Assembly (NCBI RefSeq): GCF_004115085.1
Contig: NZ_QXJP01000004.1
Coordinates: 1 to 64,000 of the forward strand
Length of the DNA: 64,000 bases
Source: Longirhabdus pacifica
GTDB taxonomy: Bacteria > Bacillota > Bacilli > Paenibacillales > DSM-105158
Reading direction: 5' to 3'
Part shown: positions 18,192-26,717 of the stretch, piece by piece
Layout of the letters: each line of letters opens with the position of its first letter
How positions within the stretch are numbered: the first letter of the stretch is position 1
Notes under the pieces: model-generated
Database searches by the model: none
Told to the model about the DNA's origin: nothing
Seen by the model: the letters and a program-made list of their open reading frames with translations, nothing else
Translations under genes and position numbers: made by a program

Positions 18192-19973
18192 TTAGTCAAT
18201 CACTTCCTCTGTCGTAATAGATGAGCTATCTACCTTCTCAATTTTCACATCGTCTACACCAGCTTCTACTAAACTTGGTGTACCATTATCCGCCGCTTCA
18301 AATAGCAAATAAATAGTTTCCCCTTTATAACTGGAAAGGTCTATCGTTTGCGTACTCCACGCAGCATCCTGATCAGATCCTGCACCAAGCTCTTCAAACA
18401 ATTTTACTTTCGTACCATCAGATTGCACTAAGCTAAAGCGGAAGAAGTCATCTGATCCACTATTAGAATAATGTCCAAAATAGTAGTTGAAAGATACGCT
18501 CAATGATCCATCACTAGGTAAAGTAATCGCAGGAGACTTAGCAGAAGTAACTCCACTATCAATGTCATTTACACCTGCGGAACTCCCCCTTGTTGCTCCT
18601 GTAACAAGATCATAGCTACCACTCGTTGTTACACCTAATTGCTTTGGACCAAAGTAATCATTTGCACTTGGAATAGCTCTTTCAAACATACCTGTAGTGG
18701 CTGTATCTGTTCCATCTGCATCCATACCCCAACCATTTTCGGATTCGAAGTCATCTTCAAATACAATTGTTGGATCAGGACCTGGGCCTCCGCCCCCATC
18801 ATCATCTTTTACTGCTTCATATGCGTTAATTCTTCCATGTGTCCAATACTGACCAGTTCCAGCAATTTTATCTGCTGTCCCTTCTAATTTTGCACGTATT
18901 TCCTCATGCGTTAATCCTTGTCCAGCTAATAGAGCAGCAACACCTGCAGTGTGTGGAGTAGCCATGGAAGTACCACTATAGGAAACATATCCTCCACCTA
19001 GTTGTGTAGAAATGACATTGACACCAGGAGCTGCTACATCTACCCAGTCACCATAGGTAGAGAAATAGGCAATCTGATCATTTGCATCTGTTGCAGCAAC
19101 CGCAATGGACTTTTCATAGTAAGCAGGATAAGAAGGACGAGTGCTTGGCGTATTACCTGCAGCAGCAACGACGACAACGCCTTTATTCCAAGCATAGTTC
19201 ACAGCATCTTCCACTGCACTGGAAGGAGAGGAACCACCAAGACTTAGGTTAATAATATCTGCTCCATTATCGGCAGCATATACGATACCTTGAGAAACAC
19301 CTAAGTTACTTCCACTACCGCTGCTATTCAACACGCGAACGGATAAAATTTTAGCATTTGGAGCCGTACCTGCTACCCCAATGCCATTATTCGTTAATGC
19401 AGCAACGGTACCTGAAACATGCGTTCCATGACCTTGCTCATCGTATGGATCATTATCGTTGTCAATAAAATCGTAGCCAGGTACTACTTTTCCTATTAAA
19501 TCTGGATGATCGTCTTGCACCCCTGTATCAATGACTGCAACGAGCACTGAACTATCACTTTGCGTAATATCCCATGCTTGTTCTGCGTTCATCATTTGAG
19601 GGCCATATTGATTGCTGCTGTACAACGGATCATTTGGTGTAAACAGTGCCTTATACTCTACGATAGGCTCTGCATACTCTACATTTTCCATGTTCTGAAA
19701 CGAAGCTAATCCTTCTTGCAACGTTTGATCCTCTAATTCAATGACGTCAATACCTAGTTGCTCGTTCGTCATAATGACTTGTGACTTAATTTCATCCAAT
19801 GCTTCCATCTTGAGGAGTTGTGATGTACTCTCCTTAAATTTTACTATAATTTGATTTTCTGATAGAATCGAAGATCCTTCAAAATCCATCAAATCATCAG
19901 CTTGAGCAGGCATACCTTGCAATGAAAAAATAAGAGCTAAAGCGGAAATTATCGACAAGCAACGTTTAAACAT
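18192..19973 (-). CDS. Secreted subtilisin-like serine protease (S8 family)
   Basis: 593 residues from the ATG at 19973, fixed by AGGAGGG and by the signal peptide that follows (MFKRCLSIISALALIFSLQG, cleavage near AQA). An I9-type propeptide (about 30-110) precedes the catalytic domain with Asp in VAVIDTGVQDDHPDL, His in GHGTHVSGTVA and Ser in SGTSMATPHTAGVAAL. After a glycine-rich linker (DDDGGGGPGPDP) comes an acidic beta-sandwich of about 180 residues of the MAM/jelly-roll sort (VFEDDFESENGWG...), probably for substrate or surface binding. It is a monocistronic extracellular protease. Confidence 0.94.
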   Translation of the reverse strand: MFKRCLSIISALALIFSLQGMPAQADDLMDFEGSSILSENQIIVKFKESTSQLLKMEALDEIKSQVIMTNEQLGIDVIELEDQTLQEGLASFQNMENVEYAEPIVEYKALFTPNDPLYSSNQYGPQMMNAEQAWDITQSDSSVLVAVIDTGVQDDHPDLIGKVVPGYDFIDNDNDPYDEQGHGTHVSGTVAALTNNGIGVAGTAPNAKILSVRVLNSSGSGSNLGVSQGIVYAADNGADIINLSLGGSSPSSAVEDAVNYAWNKGVVVVAAAGNTPSTRPSYPAYYEKSIAVAATDANDQIAYFSTYGDWVDVAAPGVNVISTQLGGGYVSYSGTSMATPHTAGVAALLAGQGLTHEEIRAKLEGTADKIAGTGQYWTHGRINAYEAVKDDDGGGGPGPDPTIVFEDDFESENGWGMDADGTDTATTGMFERAIPSANDYFGPKQLGVTTSGSYDLVTGATRGSSAGVNDIDSGVTSAKSPAITLPSDGSLSVSFNYYFGHYSNSGSDDFFRFSLVQSDGTKVKLFEELGAGSDQDAAWSTQTIDLSSYKGETIYLLFEAADNGTPSLVEAGVDDVKIEKVDSSSITTEEVID

Positions 19974-20165
19974 AAACCTATCCCTCCTAAATTTTAATAG
20001 ATAAAGTTTCATCGTAACCTGCAAAGTAATCATGAGCTGATGATTCAATCCCTTATGTTTATTTTACATAATTATTAGTTAATTGTAAATAAATATGTAA
20101 AAATATTAAAATATTAATTTTTTTAGATTATTATATGTAAAAGATAAATCTGTATCCATTAGCTA

Positions 20166-20186
20166 GATTACTATACTATAGTAATC
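20166..20186. promoter_or_regulatory. 21 bp perfect palindrome in the subtilase upstream region
   Basis: GATTACTATA-C-TATAGTAATC, about 190 bases upstream of the subtilase start. The 325-base gap 19974-20299 is otherwise AT-rich without genes. The palindrome may be an operator for the protease gene. Confidence 0.4.
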
Positions 20187-20299
20187 CATATCATTATCTC
20201 GAAAAGTTAAATTTTCAAATATTTATTTTATACTCATTAAAAATAAAAGCAAATCATGGCGATTTGCAGTGAAAGCTTGTTCGTTATAGATACATGATT

Positions 20300-21076
20300 T
20301 TAGCGCATCCGATCTTTCCACCCTAGATAACCGCCACGATATTTTAATAAACTACGTATTCTTTTTATTGCCGCTCTGTTGCCCAATTTTCGAAAGACAT
20401 CCAAGCCAGGAGAATGGGTATTAACCTCTATTATCCACGGACGATATTTTCGATCCAACCCGATATCTACTCCGACACCCCGTTTTAAAGTAAATCGTCC
20501 ATCCATGTCCTCTGCAATTGCTCTACTTAACCTCGTTATTTCTCTAATGACCCTTTTTCTTCTACTTTTCGGTAAGTGACGCAACAATTTGCTGACGGAT
20601 GTGACACTACCTCCACCATGATTGTTGGTAATAATTTTTCCGCGTTTGGACACACGAACGACCATGCCTGTTACGACCCAATCATTTTTTTTGTTTTTTT
20701 GGACCCACACTCGGATGTCTGTCCATCTTTTTCTATATTTTAATAATCTTATTCCTCGTTGTACAATGTATTTTCTTGTCCTTTTTGTCCTTCTTCTATT
20801 ATATAAAATAGAGCGATACATTCTGGGGAAGGAAGAAAATTTTCTAGATCGATATCCTACTTTGTAGCGAAATTTTTTGGACCCTTTTTTCTGTTTCCAT
20901 ACTTTCATTACGCCTTTACCCGCAACCCCAACATCTGGCTTGACATAGACCATACGATATTTACGAAGATATTGTTTCAAATTTCTTCGACTCATTACCC
21001 TTGTACCAGGTATATAGGATGCAAATTTGGGATTCATTGTTAATCTCCTAGCTTGTATCACTTTACTAGGTCTCAT
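20300..21076 (-). CDS. YheC/YheD-like ATP-grasp protein, probably spore-associated
   Basis: 258 residues from the ATG at 21076 (AGAGG 8 bases upstream). It matches the YheC/YheD group, whose Bacillus members are found on the endospore: VYVKPDVGVAGKGVMKV (nucleotide-binding strand), IQRGI-type VQRGIRLLKYR, RVWVQKN, and a C-terminal GVDIGLDRKYRPWIIEVNTHSPG containing the metal-binding acidic and Asn residues of ATP-grasp ligases. It is extremely rich in Arg and Lys (basic throughout), more than is usual for the fold. The substrate is unknown. Confidence 0.83.
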   Translation of the reverse strand: MRPSKVIQARRLTMNPKFASYIPGTRVMSRRNLKQYLRKYRMVYVKPDVGVAGKGVMKVWKQKKGSKKFRYKVGYRSRKFSSFPRMYRSILYNRRRTKRTRKYIVQRGIRLLKYRKRWTDIRVWVQKNKKNDWVVTGMVVRVSKRGKIITNNHGGGSVTSVSKLLRHLPKSRRKRVIREITRLSRAIAEDMDGRFTLKRGVGVDIGLDRKYRPWIIEVNTHSPGLDVFRKLGNRAAIKRIRSLLKYRGGYLGWKDRMR

Positions 21077-21184
21077 TGTATACACCTCTTTTATTGAGAT
21101 AATATACTGTATGTTATGGCGTCATACTTTGACAGTTCGTATGTCCAGCTCGATGTAAAAATAATGCAGGAGTATCAGCAATAT

Positions 21185-21928
21185 TTATTTAGCTGGTTCA
21201 AGTTCCACATTTACCATCGCATCTTCATCTACGATAACCGTGACGTTGTCGTGTGTATTTAAAATCGATGCAGGGAAAGCAGTGGAAATATCCCCCTTAA
21301 GCAATCCTTTCCAAGCATCACTCTTTTCTTTACCAGAGATAAGCAATAAGATCTCTTTACTCTTCATAATGGAGGAAATGCCCATCGTTATGGCATGGGT
21401 AGGTACTTTGTCTATAGAATCGAAATATCGAGCATTGGCCTCTCTCGTAGATACGTCCAATTCAACGACGTGCGTTTTGATGTCAAATGAAGTACCAGGT
21501 TCGTTAAAACCAATATGACCGTTATTCCCGATACCTAAAATTTGCAAGTCAATACCACCCGCTGCCTCCATCTTGTTTTCATACGTTTCACATTCAAGTT
21601 GTGTATCTTTTTCCGTACCGGAAGGAATATGAATATGTTCGTCTTTCATATCGATATGGTCAAATAATGAGTCGTACATGTAATGGTAATAACTTTGCGG
21701 ATCTTCTTTCCCAATACCAATATATTCATCTAAATTGAATGAAGTGACATCTTTGTATGACGTACCGTTCTTCGCATGATCTCGGATTAAAACATCATAC
21801 ATCCCTTTAGGAGTTCCTCCTGTTGCTAGTCCAAGTGTAATATTCGGAACTGCCTTCACTTTATTGATGACATATTGTGCAGCATGTTCACTTAATGTTT
21901 GATAATCTTTCACTTTAATGATTTTCAT
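21185..21928 (-). CDS. nagB: Glucosamine-6-phosphate deaminase
   Basis: 247 residues from the ATG at 21928 (AGGA 8 bases upstream). It converts glucosamine-6-phosphate to fructose-6-phosphate and ammonia. Visible motifs: LGLATGGTPKGMYDVLI, SFNLDEYIG with the catalytic Asp, GIGNNGHIGFNEPG with the catalytic His. The nagB start lies inside the end of nagA (14-base overlap), so the two enzymes are translationally coupled. Confidence 0.96.
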   Translation of the reverse strand: MKIIKVKDYQTLSEHAAQYVINKVKAVPNITLGLATGGTPKGMYDVLIRDHAKNGTSYKDVTSFNLDEYIGIGKEDPQSYYHYMYDSLFDHIDMKDEHIHIPSGTEKDTQLECETYENKMEAAGGIDLQILGIGNNGHIGFNEPGTSFDIKTHVVELDVSTREANARYFDSIDKVPTHAITMGISSIMKSKEILLLISGKEKSDAWKGLLKGDISTAFPASILNTHDNVTVIVDEDAMVNVELEPAK

Positions 21929-23126
21929 GTTGTTCATCCTCTCTTTTAAAAGCAATGTGACCACGACAAATGGTCATGCATACGTTCATTTCTGCATCCA
22001 ACAACACCAGATCAGCATCCTTGTCAGGAGCAATGCTACCTTTGCGATCAAACACATTCAACTGCTTTGCTGGGTTTTCTGCTGTCATCTTCATCGCTTG
22101 TTCTATTTTGGCATCAGTAAATAGTTGTATATTTTTAAATGCGTCGTTCATTTTCAGTACACTTCCTGCGAGTGTATTCTCGTCTAATAAAGCCTTCCCA
22201 TCTTTCACGGTAATCATCTGTCCACCTAAATCATACTGCCCATTTTTCAAACATTTTGCTCTCATGGAGTCTGTGATGAGTATCATTCTATCTTCTGTCA
22301 ACTGACGATAAGCAATGTCAACGACTTCTGGAGCAACATGTATACCGTCTGCAATGAGTTCCACCATCAACTCTTCCTTATGAAAAGCAGCACCTACCAC
22401 ACCTGGATTTCGATGATGCAACCCTGTCATTTGATTGAATAAATGTGTAACATGACGCGCACCATATGCTATAGCTTGACATGCTTCATCGTACGTCGCA
22501 TCACTATGTCCAATGGAAGCAACAATGTCGTTTTCGTTTAAACACTGAAGTAGTTCAAAATCTTGATCCAATTCAGGTGCCAAGGTGACTAATTTGATAT
22601 TCTGCTTAGAAAGCTCATGAAATTGAAGAAACGTATGCTTATTTGGAGTCAATATATGATCGGACGGCTGTGCGCCTGCTTTGTTCTCATTAATAAAAGG
22701 CCCTTCTAAATGGATGCCTAAAATTTCAGCTTGGCTAGCTGACTGTTGGTTAGCCATATAATCAGCAGTAACTTGCAGCGCCTTTTCTATCGCAGGCTTG
22801 CTTTCCGTCATCGTCGTAGCTAAAAAACTTGTTGTTCCTTCTTTAGGCAATGTGTTCACCATGATGTCTAACGACTCGTACGTGGCGTCCATGACATCTG
22901 CTCCATTGACTCCATGGATGTGAACGTCAATCATGCCTGGTATAACCATGCTATTCTGTGGAACAGGAATGACTTCATATTCATCTGTAGAAGATAAAGA
23001 TTCCATGCTGCCAACTTCTTTGATATATTTGTTTTCTATTTTTATATAACCGTCAGCAATGACACCAGACTGTGCAAATATTTTAATATTTGAGATTAAC
23101 AGCTTCTTTGCGTTGGGACTCATCAT
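21915..23126 (-). CDS. nagA: N-acetylglucosamine-6-phosphate deacetylase
   Basis: 403 residues. Amidohydrolase-fold enzyme that removes acetate from GlcNAc-6-phosphate. Metal and catalytic motifs: PGMIDVHIHGVNG, HLEGPFINENKAGAQP, GHSDATYDEA, THLFNQMTGLHHRNPG, and the catalytic Asp in ILITDSMRA. It is the first gene of the nagAB operon and faces nagP divergently across a 215-base control region containing two NagR-type boxes. Confidence 0.96.
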   Translation of the reverse strand: MMSPNAKKLLISNIKIFAQSGVIADGYIKIENKYIKEVGSMESLSSTDEYEVIPVPQNSMVIPGMIDVHIHGVNGADVMDATYESLDIMVNTLPKEGTTSFLATTMTESKPAIEKALQVTADYMANQQSASQAEILGIHLEGPFINENKAGAQPSDHILTPNKHTFLQFHELSKQNIKLVTLAPELDQDFELLQCLNENDIVASIGHSDATYDEACQAIAYGARHVTHLFNQMTGLHHRNPGVVGAAFHKEELMVELIADGIHVAPEVVDIAYRQLTEDRMILITDSMRAKCLKNGQYDLGGQMITVKDGKALLDENTLAGSVLKMNDAFKNIQLFTDAKIEQAMKMTAENPAKQLNVFDRKGSIAPDKDADLVLLDAEMNVCMTICRGHIAFKREDEQHENH

Positions 23127-23180
23127 CGGTCTTCCTTTCCCTGAGGTTGTTTATATCATTTAGACTATCATTATTCATTC

Positions 23181-23199
23181 TAGTTGTCTATACCACTTG
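23181..23199. promoter_or_regulatory. NagR/YvoA-type operator in front of nagA
   Basis: TAGTTGTCTATACCACTTG, whose complement carries GTGGTATAGACAAC, resembling the GntR/HutC-type consensus TGGTCTAGACCA-like box bound by NagR (YvoA). It is located 55 bases upstream of nagA. Confidence 0.65.
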
Positions 23200-23253
23200 T
23201 ATACAGTTCATCTTTTATTAATTTTATTATTGAATTGAAAGTAATTGTTCATA

Positions 23254-23272
23254 AAATTGGTATAGACATCTA
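23254..23272. promoter_or_regulatory. NagR/YvoA-type operator in front of nagP
   Basis: AAATTGGTATAGACATCTA, matching the same core TGGTATAGACA as the nagA box but on the opposite strand, 70 bases upstream of nagP. Confidence 0.65.
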
Positions 23273-23300
23273 TTCAATTTTGATGTTAGTATAGATCTAT

Positions 23301-23314
23301 CGCAAACGCTTTCA
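23301..23314. promoter_or_regulatory. Possible cre (CcpA) site upstream of nagP
   Basis: The complement TGAAAGCGTTTGCG agrees with the cre consensus at 12 of 14 positions, about 28 bases before the nagP ATG, a position suited to carbon repression. Confidence 0.5.
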
Positions 23315-23341
23315 GTATTATTAACAAAGGAGAGATGCAAT

Positions 23342-24739
23342 ATGTTAAGTTTCTTACAAAAGATCGGTAAATCTTTAATGTTACCGATTGCGGTTCTTCC
23401 AGCAGCAGCTTTGTTGCTTCGTTTAGGACAAGATGATTTATTAGGTATTGCTTTTATGGCACAAGCAGGTGGAGCAATATTTGATAAATTACCTTTAATT
23501 TTCGCTATTGGGGTAGCCATCGGATTTTCAAAAGACAACAACGGTACCGCTGCACTAGCGGGTGCTATCGGTTATTTAGTGCTCGATGGAGGACTAACAG
23601 CAATTGATCCCAATATTAATATGGCAGTATTAGGAGGAATCATCTCTGGTATCGTTGCTGGTTTGTTATACAACCGCTTCCATGATATTAAATTACCTGA
23701 CTGGTTAGGCTTTTTTGCAGGAAGAAGATTTGTACCTATCGTAACAGCTGCAACCATGGTTATATTAGCTGGAATCTTCGGTTATGTATGGCCACCAATT
23801 CAAGACGGTATTAATGCAATTGGAGATTGGATTATTGGAGCAGGTGCTGCAGGGGTAGGTCTTTTTGGATTGCTAAATCGTCTACTCATTCCTGTTGGTC
23901 TTCACCACGTCTTGAACACATTTATGTGGTTTGAATTTGGTGAGTTTACAAATGCAGCAGGAGAAGTGTTAAAAGGTGATATTCCAAGATTTTTTGCGGG
24001 TGATCCTGATGCGGGAATATTCCAAACAGGCTTTTTCCCTATCATGATGTTTGGATTACCAGCAGCATGTTTCGCAATGATTGTAACGGCGAAAAAACAT
24101 TTAAGAGCAAAAGTAACGGGCATGTTAGTGGGTTTAGCTTTAACTTCGTTTTTAACAGGTATTACAGAACCAATTGAATTTACTTTCATGTTCATTGCTC
24201 CAATTTTATATGTTATTCATGCTTTATTAACAGCAAGTGCATTAATGGTAACTTACGTATTAGACATACACCATGGATTTGGATTCTCGGCAGGAGCATT
24301 TGACTATTTGTTAAATTTCTCTATTGGACAAAAACCGCTATTGCTTCTATTAGTCGGCTTAGTATATGCGGTGATTTACTTCTTAGTATTTACGTTTGTT
24401 ATCAAAAAGTTCGACATTAAGACACCTGGACGTGAAGACGAAGAAACGGAGACGGATTCCACAACGACAGCAACTAACGATACTGGAAGTGGCCAAAGCA
24501 AATATGAAAGAATGGCTGCAAACTTCATGCAGGATCTAGGCGGAATAGACAACCTAACAGAGGTTGATAACTGTGCTACTCGCTTAAGATTAGAAGTAAA
24601 AGATTCATCCAATGTTAATGAAAAAGCACTGAAAGAGCATGGTGCCAAAGGTGTGTTAAAATTAAATAAAACTAGTGTACAAGTTATTGTCGGTACGGAT
24701 GTAGAATTCATAGCAGATGAATTACGCAAATTAAAGTAA
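23342..24739 (+). CDS. nagP: N-acetylglucosamine-specific PTS transporter EIICB
   Basis: 465 residues behind AAAGGAG. A membrane IIC domain (about 1-365, with VGLHHVLNTFMWFEFGE and [13 protein letters not shown]) is followed by a Thr/Asp/Glu-rich linker and a IIB domain with the phosphocysteine in DNCATRLRLEV. There is no IIA domain; phosphate must come from a IIA elsewhere, plausibly that of PtsG. Its place beside nagA, nagB and nagR defines the substrate as GlcNAc. Confidence 0.93.
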   Translation: MLSFLQKIGKSLMLPIAVLPAAALLLRLGQDDLLGIAFMAQAGGAIFDKLPLIFAIGVAIGFSKDNNGTAALAGAIGYLVLDGGLTAIDPNINMAVLGGIISGIVAGLLYNRFHDIKLPDWLGFFAGRRFVPIVTAATMVILAGIFGYVWPPIQDGINAIGDWIIGAGAAGVGLFGLLNRLLIPVGLHHVLNTFMWFEFGEFTNAAGEVLKGDIPRFFAGDPDAGIFQTGFFPIMMFGLPAACFAMIVTAKKHLRAKVTGMLVGLALTSFLTGITEPIEFTFMFIAPILYVIHALLTASALMVTYVLDIHHGFGFSAGAFDYLLNFSIGQKPLLLLLVGLVYAVIYFLVFTFVIKKFDIKTPGREDEETETDSTTTATNDTGSGQSKYERMAANFMQDLGGIDNLTEVDNCATRLRLEVKDSSNVNEKALKEHGAKGVLKLNKTSVQVIVGTDVEFIADELRKLK

Positions 24740-24754
24740 GTCGTTCATTCAACT

Positions 24755-24800
24755 TCATCTTTGTTTGAGGTAATAAGTTGGTATAACCAACTTATCTATT
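24755..24800. repeat. Hairpin repeat/operator-like palindrome between nagP and nagR
   Basis: A 23-base perfect palindrome with TAT-like centre (24773-24795, core AAGTTGGTATAACCAACTT). Its flanks (TTCATCTTTGTTTGAGGTAATAAGTTG, CAACTTATCTAT) match the dispersed repeat family seen at 26470 and elsewhere, while the core resembles the NagR boxes. Either reading is possible. Confidence 0.5.
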
Positions 24801-24861
24801 GTTTTATTTGTAAATTAGCGGTATCATTTTCTAGGAAACTTGAAGAAAGGTGGAGTTGTAT

Positions 24862-25587
24862 ATGGTCAATAAAAACTCCCCTCTCCCTCTGTACTATCAG
24901 ATCGAAGAACATATTAAAACGTTAATTCTATCGGAAGAGTTAAAAGCTGGTGATACCCTTCCCTCTGAAAGAGAACTCGCGGAACGGTTTCAAACGAGTA
25001 GGATGACCGTTAGACAAGCCATTGGTAATTTAGTGAACAACAATTATTTGTACCGAGAAAAAGGCAGAGGGACTTTTGTGTCACATCGGAAATTTGAGCA
25101 AAACCTTCAATCTCTTACTAGTTTTAGCGAGGACATGAAAAGCAGAGGACTTAAGCCAGGAAATAAGCTATTGCATTTTCAGATTTCACCTGTGGCAGAT
25201 GATTTGAAGGAGCCATTGGCACTGGAAGAGGGAGAATTAGTTTACACCGTCAAACGCATTCGATTAGCAGATGATGAACCGTTAGCACTGGAAACAGGCT
25301 ACATTCCTGTCAAATTGATTCCTAATTTAAGCCAAGAAATACTGCAAAAATCACTATATCGATACGTAGAAGAACAATTGAACTACACTTTAGGTTACGC
25401 TCATCAAACAGTGGAAGCTGCCATCGTATCCAAGGATGAATATGAGCAATTGAAAATAAAAAAGCATGATCCTGTGCTGCTTATTTATCGCAAAACGTTT
25501 TTAGAAGATGGAACACCTTTTGAATACGTTCATTCTACATACCGAGCGGATAAATACAAATTCAAAATCAATTTAGATCGTTTATAA
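24862..25587 (+). CDS. nagR: GntR-family regulator of GlcNAc use (YvoA/NagR type)
   Basis: 241 residues from the ATG at 24862, 8 bases after AAAGGTGG. An N-terminal winged helix (LPSERELAERFQTSRMTVRQAIGNL) is followed by a UTRA effector domain (GELVYTVKRIRLADDEPLALETGYIP). Relatives in Bacillus (YvoA/NagR) and Streptomyces (DasR) repress GlcNAc genes and let go when bound to amino-sugar phosphates. The nag gene neighbourhood and the boxes at 23181 and 23254 support this job. Confidence 0.9.
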   Translation: MVNKNSPLPLYYQIEEHIKTLILSEELKAGDTLPSERELAERFQTSRMTVRQAIGNLVNNNYLYREKGRGTFVSHRKFEQNLQSLTSFSEDMKSRGLKPGNKLLHFQISPVADDLKEPLALEEGELVYTVKRIRLADDEPLALETGYIPVKLIPNLSQEILQKSLYRYVEEQLNYTLGYAHQTVEAAIVSKDEYEQLKIKKHDPVLLIYRKTFLEDGTPFEYVHSTYRADKYKFKINLDRL

Positions 25588-25632
25588 CAGCTTAGCAGAA
25601 CATGTACAGATAGCTTGAAAGCGCTATATGAA

Positions 25633-25665
25633 AGGACTCCATATGATAATGGAGTCCTCTTTTTT
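25633..25665 (+). terminator. Terminator of nagP-nagR
   Basis: Perfect stem AGGACTCCAT/ATGGAGTCCT followed by CTTTTTTG. It may also serve the convergent SIS gene. Confidence 0.85.
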
Positions 25666-25695
25666 GTGTATATTCATCTGTTTCTTTTGCACCTA

Positions 25696-26442
25696 TTACT
25701 CTATTCCCTGAAGTAATAAAGGGATGCGTGAGCTATAATTATCTATTAGTGATCGGTTATGTTCATCCGCACCTTGTACATTTCCACTTAAAAATATAGG
25801 TGGCGTAAAACCATCTTCCGCCATCATTTCAATAGCCTCTGCTATAATCCCATTAATAATGGTCGTTCCTATTACAGTCGAAGTAGGGGCGAATGGAACC
25901 TTCACTTTGGGATGTGTCAAAACAGCATCACCAATAACAGAGTAATTATGTATCGCCTCATCTACCACTTGTTGAAGAAACAAGCCACTAGTATGTTTAG
26001 CTTGTTCAGTTTTAGGATAGTCAAAAGAACATATAGCAACCACGTACGCTCCTTTTTCCTTTGCGTATAAAGCCACATCTATTGGTACAGGATTTTTCCC
26101 TGAAGTAGAAACGACAAATACCACATCTTCTTCTCGAATGTCTTGATTTTCAAGAAATGTTTGCGCATAATCATGTTGCCTTTCTAATTGTGAAGAACGA
26201 ATAGCCCCTTGATGGAGCATAAGGGACTCTTCAAATATAGGTTTAATCGGAACGAGACCACCCGCTCTATAAAACACTTCTTCTCCAATCATGTGGGAAT
26301 GACCACAACCAAATAATTGAATAATGCCTCCACGTTGAATAGCATGAGAAACTTTACTGGATATGCTTTTCAATTTGTCAGCTTCATGTTCTAAAAGAAA
26401 GTGAAATCGTTTTTCTATTTCTTGAATGTAACGCTGTAACAT
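25696..26442 (-). CDS. SIS-domain phosphosugar-binding protein (UPF0309-like)
   Basis: 248 residues from the ATG at 26442 (AAGGAG 8 bases upstream). A single sugar-isomerase fold: IIQLFGCGHSHMIGEEVFYRAGGLVPI and VFVVSTSGKNPVPIDVALYAKEKGAYVVAI (the phosphosugar loop). Proteins of this type are encoded beside amino-sugar genes and may isomerise or sense a sugar phosphate; the adjacent nag genes suggest GlcNAc or MurNAc-derived phosphosugars. Enzyme activity is not established. Confidence 0.85.
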   Translation of the reverse strand: MLQRYIQEIEKRFHFLLEHEADKLKSISSKVSHAIQRGGIIQLFGCGHSHMIGEEVFYRAGGLVPIKPIFEESLMLHQGAIRSSQLERQHDYAQTFLENQDIREEDVVFVVSTSGKNPVPIDVALYAKEKGAYVVAICSFDYPKTEQAKHTSGLFLQQVVDEAIHNYSVIGDAVLTHPKVKVPFAPTSTVIGTTIINGIIAEAIEMMAEDGFTPPIFLSGNVQGADEHNRSLIDNYSSRIPLLLQGIE

Positions 26443-26469
26443 GGATTTTCTCCTTCTGCTGTAGGTTGT

Positions 26470-26655
26470 CATATTGTCATTTCTTCATCTTGCTTAGCGG
26501 TAATAAGTTGAACAAGTTCATTCAACTTATATAAAGATGAAGAAATAATGAAAACCAAGTTTACGCCTCAGTTGCCAGGCGTAAAGGTTCATATTGTCAT
26601 TTCTTCATCTTATGCTTAGCGGTAATAAGTTGAACAAGTTCATTCAACTTATTTA
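26470..26655. repeat. Dispersed intergenic repeat, full composite copy
   Basis: Two nearly identical ~62-base units (26470-26530 and 26590-26652: ATTTCTTCATCTT..., GCTTAGCGGTAATAAGTTGA, then hairpin ATAAGTTGAA/TTCAACTTAT) flank an inverted core in which AGATGAAGAAAT pairs with ATTTCTTCATCT and an inner stem TTTACGCCT/AGGCGTAAA is closed by CAGTTGCC. It fills the gap between the SIS gene and fabV. Related copies occur at 24755, 29603, 59377, 60482 and 61461. Confidence 0.8.
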
Positions 26656-26717
26656 TTATATAAGATTACCGTCCTATTATCCCCTGTTTTCAGCAGAAGT
26701 TTAAAAATCTCCTTTAT

